Source: Entophlyctis helioformis (taxonomy: Eukaryota; Chytridiomycota; Chytridiomycetes; Chytridiales; Chytriomycetaceae). Taken from it: a stretch of 64,000 bases of DNA. Positions 58,101 to 64,000 of the stretch are shown piece by piece; position 1 is the first letter of the stretch, and every line of letters starts with the position of its first letter. The position numbers and the translations under genes are program-made. The DNA lies in the NCBI GenBank assembly GCA_025526915.1, contig JAHLKH010000060.1:1-64000 (forward strand), read 5' to 3'. The notes beneath the pieces were generated by a model that did no database searches, was not told the origin of the DNA, and saw nothing but the letters and a program-made list of their open reading frames with translations.

Positions 58101-58905
58101 GCCTGTCGTGGGGATCATCGCAAGCAGGAGATCAGTTGGACGAGCAGGGGATGCATGTGAAGCAGCCCCCAGACTCACAGATATGGGACGTCATGTTGCT
58201 CATGATGCCCTTTTTGATAAACTCGAGAGCCTCCTCCTTGCGATCCAGAGTGCTGTAGAACAGACCCTTCATGGCGAGCGTTTCTGTAGGAGCGGACAGC
58301 ACGTCAGGCTCTGTGACTGTGCACAGCATGCGCATGGCTGGATCTGGATGCGTGGGGTGCGCATGCACATACCGCCATGGTTGGGGAACTTTTTGAGGAT
58401 CGACTCTGCACCCTTGAGACCCTTCTTGTACTGCTTGTGCTCGTAGAATTTCTATGTGGTTGTGGCGGTTAGCCAGGCAGGCAGGCAGTCAAGGTGGTCA
58501 GCCAGACGGTCAGCTAGAAGGTCAGCCAGGAGCGGAGCGAGATGTGGGATGTGGGATGTAGCATGTGGGATGTGCACGCAAGGCACGGCAGCTAGACAAG
58601 CAGACCGCAAGGCAGCTTGGCAGGCAAGCAGCCAGCTTGAAGCACTGCTCCGACAGCCGAGCGGTGTTGCGGCAGCAGCCGAGTGGCTGATCGGCAGCGT
58701 TGGCCCGGCCAGCACACGGCGCTGCACACGGCGCTGCACACGGCGCTGGGCACGGCGTTGGGCACGGCCAGGAGCAACTAGCTAGGCGGGCACAGGCACA
58801 CATAGACACACACACATAGACACACACGCATAGACAGACACGCACCAGAATCGACTTGAACACGGCCGACTCCTTGGCGGGCAGCGCCTTGTTGTTTGCG
58901 TTCAT
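55112..58905 (-). CDS. NAA15: NatA N-terminal acetyltransferase auxiliary subunit NAA15 (NAT1)
   Basis: Ribosome-anchoring TPR scaffold that binds the catalytic NAA10. Start ATG at 58903-58905, MNANNKALPAKESAVFKSIL. About eleven exons follow with TPR pairs: FYEHKQYKKGLKGAESILKK, NHG|ETLAMKGLFYSTLDRKEEAL, GWHVYGLFHRTEKNYEEAVK, YTHALKYDKDNIQIMRDHAL, RPNWMGLAISYHLLENYDAA, EISEMLLYKGMIIEESGDYA, LIKSGKLAEAEVEYQRLLAD, PLTFASGDDFAVALDAYLRP, PPSVFLWVMFFLAQFYDRKR, AEETISLFTK, YVRMGNYGRALKRYHQIERH, YDDQFDFHTYCLRKPGLRSY. Then a Lys-rich segment (SERKKALRKARKAELKG) and a C-terminal helical region ending ATLFQSS (TAA at 55112-55114). The family pattern, including the basic KKALRKARKAE segment before the last domain, is typical of NAA15. 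It is divergent from DCN1. Confidence 0.93.
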
Positions 58906-59021
58906 GATCGTCTGCGCTTGACCACACGTTGGCAACCCGCACAAAGGCCCGCTCGCTCGCAGGCATCCACTGCAGGCGTCCACCTCGCACACACGCACGC
59001 ACGCAGGCATCCCGACCAGGA
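58906..59021. promoter_or_regulatory. 116-bp divergent promoter, NAA15 and DCN1
   Basis: Only 116 bp lie between the two start codons; it holds ACACGCACGC repeats. Both genes must share this as promoter and 5' UTR. Confidence 0.6.
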
Positions 59022-59145
59022 ATGCCGCCACGGAAGCGAAAGACGGCTGCGGCCACAGAGGCAGAGGGCGGCACTGGCACGGCGCCGGCCCCCAAGCGCA
59101 CGCGGGCTCGCAAGGCTCCTGCTGCTGCTCCCGTTGCTCCCCCAA

Positions 59146-59183
<38 letters not shown>

Positions 59184-60646
59184 TGTACGTGCACTGCCCC
59201 AACTGCGGTCTGCAGTCTGCAGTCTGTATGCTGGCCTGCCCTGTCCTTGTCTTGGCTGGCTGACTCTGTACTCAACGGGCCTGCCTGGTGTGTGGCCATT
59301 CTTGCATGCTACATTAGAGCAAGCCACCCGTAGATCCAAGGCGGGCATGGTTTGATCTGTACAGAGGTATGCTGCCGCCCCATCGACTGACCGGCCGGCT
59401 GACCGGCAGGCCGGACCAACGCAACTAACGCAACTGACGACGGGGCTGCCCACGCACAGATCGCGACGAGGACGAGGCCGCCGAGTCGGACGACAGCGCC
59501 ATGGTCATTGGGCCAGAGGGTCTTGAGCGGCTGTGTGCAGACATGGGCGTGTCGATCGAGGGCGTGAGTCGCTGCATGGCATCGCATGCCAAGCAATGCC
59601 ATGCATGCATGCATTCGTATGACTGGCAGAGAGAGCTGACTGTGGCATCCATGCGTCGAGGACAGATTGAGATTCTGATTGTGGCGTGGCAGCTCAAGGC
59701 GTCGCGCATGGGCTTCTTTACGCTGTCCGAGTGGATGGCGGGCATGCGGAAACTCGAGTGGGTGCTGCCATGCCGGCCAGTGTGCGAGTCGAGCCTCTGC
59801 AGGACTGACACGCGTTCCTGCCTGCCCGCGACTGCCCGCGACTGCCCGCGACTGCCCGCGACTGTCATTGTCTGCCAAGTGTGCACTCGTGCGAAGGGCT
59901 GCGCAAGGCGGTTGCGCAGTTTGGCGACATCCGCAAACACCCACAGCACTTTGGCGAGCTGTACCGCTTCAGCTTTGAGTTTGCCAAGGAGACGGGCCAG
60001 AAGTCGATTCCTCTGGAAGTGAGTGGCGTGAGCGTGTGTGTGTCCACCCGTCAGTCCATCTGCGCTGGCCACTAATGCTGGAACTACATGGTGCACGCAT
60101 GCGGTTGACCAGATTGGTGAGTTGGTCTGCTTGTGGTCGTCTCAGCCCTCTGCCTCTCTGACTGACAGCCAACCTGCCAACCTGCCGACCTGCCGACCTG
60201 CCGACCTGCCGACCTGCCGACCTGCCGATACGTGGATGCAATGATGCATGCATGGCAGCCATGGGGCTGTGGACGCTGCTCATGCCGCCCGCCTCGGTGC
60301 CGCACATGGGCACGTTCCTGCAGTTCCTGCAGACGCGTCGCCCCGTGCGCGTCATCACCAAGGACCAGTGGATGCTGTGGCTGGACTTTGTGCGCTCGGT
60401 GCGGCCCGACATGGGCGGCTACGAGGAGTCGTCTGCCTGTACGTCGCGTCTCTCGTCTCGCTTGTTGCGTGCCGTGTGTGCACCACCACGTATCTGACTG
60501 TGACTGTGACTGTTCATTGCCTGCCTGCCTGCCTGGCACCAGGGCCCGTGCTGCTCGACGAGTACGCCATGTGGATGCAGAGCGGCGGCCCGCAGGCTGC
60601 AGACGACGACGCAGCCGCAGCGACAGCGACAGCGCCGTCGTCCTGA
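59022..60646 (+). CDS. DCN1: DCN1-like cullin neddylation factor (DCUN1D family)
   Basis: Co-E3 that helps transfer NEDD8/Rub1 from UBC12 to cullins. The ATG at 59022 starts MPPRKRKTAAATEAEGG, a basic N-terminus, followed by an in-frame run of 11 Cys codons just before the first GTACGT donor (59184). Later exons give the PONY/DUF298 domain: DSAMVIGPEGLERLCADMGV, IEILIVAWQLKASRMGFFTL, SEWMAGMRKLE, LRKAVAQFGDIRKHPQHFGE, LYRFSFEFAKETGQKSIPLE, LWTLLMPPASVPHMGTFLQF, ITKDQWMLWLDFVRSVRPDM, GGYEESSAWPVLLDEYAMWM. The SSAWPVLLDE block with the DAD-like acidic residues is diagnostic. Six exons; the intron at about 59760-59890 and the one near 60020-60250 hold tandem repeats. Stop TGA 60644-60646. Confidence 0.92.
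59148..59181 (+). repeat. TGC repeat encoding polycysteine
   Basis: Eleven TGC codons in frame in DCN1 exon 1. Confidence 0.9.
59821..59864 (+). repeat. 10-bp tandem repeat in a DCN1 intron
   Basis: About four copies of GACTGCCCGC. Confidence 0.9.
60172..60231 (+). repeat. 8-bp tandem repeat in a DCN1 intron
   Basis: About seven copies of GACCTGCC, directly upstream of the 3' splice site region. Confidence 0.9.
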
Positions 60647-60732
60647 TCCCCGCCTCTTGTCGCTCGCCGGCTAATAAAGCAGGAATCCTTCAGGCACTCA
60701 CCTTGCCTTCCAACACCAAAACGTCCAAACGC

Positions 60733-63700
60733 ATGAACGTCCCGCCGTGGCTGGCCGAGTCGCGGGTGTCGCTCGAGCAGCACTCGCCCGACAGACTGGC
60801 GCTGGCCCTTGCGCCTCTTGCGCCTGCTGCCGCCGCCCCGCTGCCACATGCCGCCGCCTCGCCCGCCCCCTTTGGCGCCTCGGCCGCCTCGCTGCTGCCG
60901 CTGACACACGCCCAGGCACTCGCCCAGACGCACAGCTCGCACAACTCGCAGACCGACCCGTCGCTCGCTCCGCTGGCAGGCACGCTCCCGCTCAACTCGT
61001 CGCCGCTGTCGCTCGTGCACTGGCGCCTGCTAGCCGGCCGCCGCGTCCTCGAGCTGCGCCGTGTCTTTGTGGCCAGCACGCCCGCCTCGCCCGCCTCGCA
61101 CGCCCTGACCGGCCAGCTGCTGCCGCTGCCCGACAGCGCGCGCGCTTCCCGTGTGGTCGAGATCCACCTGCCCGAGCCGTGCCTGCCCGAGCCCGTGCTG
61201 CTCGACGCCGCCGGCTCGCTGCACCTCATGCTCGTCACGCTCTCGGGCTCGTTCTACAGGCTCGTCTTCCCCGCGCCGCACCTCTTCTACACCGACTCGC
61301 TCAGCGTCGTCGCCGTCTCGTTCCGCTCGTCGCTCTTCTCGTCCGCCGACCGCGTGCCCGTCCTCGCCCACTTCCCCGACCTGGACACCGTCATGATCGC
61401 CTGCGGCAACGGCTCGCTGGTCCAGATCAACTGCCCCTTGGATCCCGCCACGTCGCCTGACGCCATCGACCCTGCCGTCTCTGCCTCGGACAACGGTGCA
61501 CTCGGCTCTCCCGACGTGGCTCGATCGCGCCGTACGTGCAATCTCTGCCACCTTGCTAGTCCGTGTTGGCCGTCGTCTCTGCTGACCCTCTCACCCCCCT
61601 CGTTCTGCGCACAGGCTTTGCCTCGTATCGCGAGCATGAACTCGTTGAGACGTCCTACATGTCGCAGCTGTCGTCGCTCGTCCGCACGCCGTCAAAGTAT
61701 CTGTCGGCTGCGTTCAGATCCAACTTTTCTGCAGACGCTGCTGGCGACACGGCCAGTGCGTCTGGATCTGGATCCGGCTATGGCTCTTCGTCGCAGGCCA
61801 CATCTCCGCAGCAGCCCATCTCCATGGCATCCCTCTGCTTTGGAGACCAGTTCTTCCTGTTCACCTTCAGCCGCGACAGCCGGCTTCGCATCTGGAACCT
61901 GATCTCGCGCCAGTGCATCAAAAAACATCCCGCTCAACTCGCCTGCCTTCCAGCCACGTGGCCAGCACGGCGTCGGCCTAAGCACCAGCCAATCAGACCC
62001 CTACCCTTCAACGCCTGGCTTCTCGCGATCTGGGAACGCGTCTGCATCAGCGCGTCCTGCTCTCCTGCCGCCGTCACCCTTGTCCACACTGCGCATCTTT
62101 GACGAGCGCGCCGTCGAGCCTGGTGGCCAATCCTTTGACTCAGAGCATCTCCTGTTCAAGATCATGTGCTTCCTGCCGCAGACAACAACAGGCGGCCAGG
62201 CAGCCTTTGTCGTCTTTTCGGCCAAGATGGATGCCATGGGCCAGCTCAACGACTTTGATCCCATCTCGGTCACCAGCAGCGACAGCGACGGACACGAGTT
62301 TCTGGTCGACTTTGTCATTGCGCGCGGCAGCCTGGACGACGAGCAGAGCAGCACCGCAATGGACCAGGACGCCAACGCCGCAACTGCCTACGAAAATGAC
62401 GGAGACGATGGAGATGACGACGACGATGACGAGGACAGCGACGATGGCGAGTATGCCGCTGCTCAGCGTCGTCGTCGCAGCAGTGCCTCTCGCCGCAGAT
62501 CGAGTGTCAAGCGGCACGTGCAGGACGGCGACGAGGAGGGAGGCGATGCGTCGTGGTGGACGCTCTGGACGCTCTGGGACCGCTCCACATCAACCATCAT
62601 TCGGTACACGCAGCTCATCCTGCCCACCGACGACGCCAATGCGTCTGGCAAGCAGACGCAGCAGCCGGCTCCGATCATGGGTCTGGCAACTGGAAAGCGC
62701 TGGATCTCTGTCATGACGCCGCGGCCAGAGCCTGCCGAGCTGCCTGGACTCTACGACTTTGACGAGTTCCTATCGCCAGCAGCCAGCTACTCGGAGCTGT
62801 TCCTGGAGCACATCTTTGAGCCCGGCCGATTCTCGCTCTCGACCATTGCCGCTGCCATCAAGTGCCTCGAGGGCAAGGACCCGCATGTCGTCCGTGCCCA
62901 CAGCAGCGATCTGTCGACGCTCACCTATGCAGCGCTCTACCAGTGCGTCGTGTCCACCGTCGGAGCGTCCATCACTCCTCAGGACCAAGACGACCAGAAC
63001 CAAGACACGCATTTCGCCAACTATGACGCTGCTCTGCTCGGCGCGTACCGCCAATTCCTTGGTCTGCTTGTGCAGCTGCACCAGTCCGAGAGCGCGCCAG
63101 CTGGCATCTGCTACAACCCGCTGACCAAGACCATCCTGACGGTCCAGCGCGGTCCCAGCATGGGCTTTTTGCGTGTAAGCGATGCGTTTGAGATTGCTGC
63201 CTGGGGCAGCTCGCAGATCCTGGGTGCACCCGACGGGGCTCCCTCGCTGCTGTTTGCGTCCGACCTGCTCTTTGTCGGCCAGCTGTCGTCGATCAAGAAC
63301 AAGGCGCTGCGGACCGACCTCTTCAACTTCCTGTCCCTCATCGGCCAGGTGACGGCCGACGTGATGGGCCCTGCCTTGGTGCTGTCGATCGAGTCGGAGA
63401 TTCTCACCACACGCAACTCGACGGACACGGCGGTCGAGGACTATGCGGCCTCGGTCTATGCGCGACTCCTTGACGAGATGGATCCAGGCGTGCTGGGCGA
63501 CCAGCTGGTCCATGCCGAGCTGCTCACCCGCCGCATCGGCAATTTCCAGCAGGTCGTCGCTGCGTTCCTCGGCGAACTGCAGCTCTCCAACTGGCCCTCG
63601 CTGTCGTCGGCTCCTCAGCCATCACAGCACGGACGCATCAGCAACGCGACCGTGTTCACCAACGACATTATTGCATCAGTGGCGACCCAGATGGTCAGTG

Positions 63701-64000
63701 TGCGGTTTGAGCTTGCGCGGCAGGCGCTGCTGGCTCTCCTGGTTCTCAAGAACCTTGATCTGGGCAGCTCGGGCCAGTACAACGTCTCGAGCGATCTGCT
63801 GCGCGACTACCTGGACGTGTTTGCAGCCTATGCGCGGCTCAAGTGGCTGTCGCGCCAGCAAGTGACGCTTGCGTGGACCATGAAGCAGGCCAAGCCAGCA
63901 TCAAGCGAGCCGCTCTATGGCCGGATGTCGTCTCTGTCGCTTGATACGGTTCCGCTGACTGCAAGCCGCGGCAAGGAGCACACTCCACTCTTCCTGCATC
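60733..64000 (+). CDS. NUP120: Nucleoporin Nup120/Nup160 (3' end beyond window)
   Basis: Y-complex scaffold nucleoporin with an N-terminal beta-propeller and helical C-terminal part. The ATG at 60733 opens MNVPPWLAESRVSLEQH, 87 bp after the DCN1 stop. Propeller blocks are LVHWRLLAGRRVLELRRVFV, VVEIHLPEPCLPEPVLLDAA, HLMLVTLSGSFYRLVFPAPH, VMIACGNGSLVQINCPLDP, then after an intron (about 61531-61615) SYMSQLSSLVRTPSKYL and MASLCFGDQFFLFTFSRDSR with LRIWNLISRQCIK. The frame then breaks at the A6 run 61920-61925; dropping one A fits continuation to TLRIFDERAVEPGG, FKIMCFLPQTTTGGQAAFVV, an acidic insert (62395-62455) and a long helical part still open at 64000. The FSRDSRLRIWNL strand and the layout fit Nup120/160. 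Symbol by family, not by proven orthology. Confidence 0.85.

Overview
This is nuclear DNA of a eukaryote, most likely a zoosporic (flagellated) fungus of the chytrid type. The genes have many short introns with GT...AG ends and CTGAC/CTGAT-like branch motifs. Fungal features include a single-chain NAD(P)H glutamate synthase, a Lam-type GRAM/VASt sterol transporter and a Vac7-like protein. The window also carries genes usual in flagellated cells: a near-identical CFAP20 (BUG22) and a PCM1-like coiled-coil protein. The sequence is GC-rich, gene-dense and full of trinucleotide and minisatellite repeats, in exons as well as introns. I do not name a species. No rRNA, tRNA, CRISPR array, transposon or bacterial operon was seen.

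Layout. 45-987 (+): 3' part of a CDC34/UBE2R ubiquitin-conjugating enzyme. 1209-5640 (+): proteasome base subunit RPN1. 5999-10756 (+): GRAM-VASt membrane-contact-site sterol transporter. 11089-14062 (+): Vac7-like vacuolar membrane protein with broken frames. 15208-16845 (+): unrecognised Ser/Ala-rich protein. 17122-20381 (+): unrecognised protein carrying two copies of a ~125-residue domain I cannot name. 20719-22920 (-) and 23222-25135 (+): a divergent accessory pair, a coiled-coil/PD-(D/E)XK nuclease-like/kinase-like protein resembling Crinkler-type architectures and an ankyrin-type repeat protein. 25476-26593 (-): leucine-rich repeat protein. 26927-29386 (+): eIF3d. 29501-33562 (+): PCM1-like acidic coiled-coil protein. 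33729-34842 (-): VAMP7-like longin R-SNARE. 34932-42018 (-): glutamate synthase. 42987-46395 (+): unrecognised tail-anchored protein. 46488-49160 (+): mitochondrial-type DEAD-box helicase. 49458-50549 (-): CFAP20. 51459-54444 (-): signal-peptide/membrane protein with about 18 copies of a 20-residue repeat. 55112-58905 (-): NAA15/NAT1. 59022-60646 (+): DCN1. 60733->64000 (+): Nup120/Nup160.

Most genes are housekeeping genes with no operon-like logic, but CDC34, RPN1 and DCN1 all belong to ubiquitin/SCF/proteasome biology. The least explained parts are the duplicated-domain protein, the nuclease-kinase/ankyrin pair, the 60-bp coding minisatellite and a long inverted repeat between the LRR and eIF3d genes. 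Several genes contain single-base frameshifts, mostly in homopolymers. These look more like residual assembly errors than biology, although the Vac7-like gene could be decaying. Exon joins were made by eye, so individual splice sites may be off.
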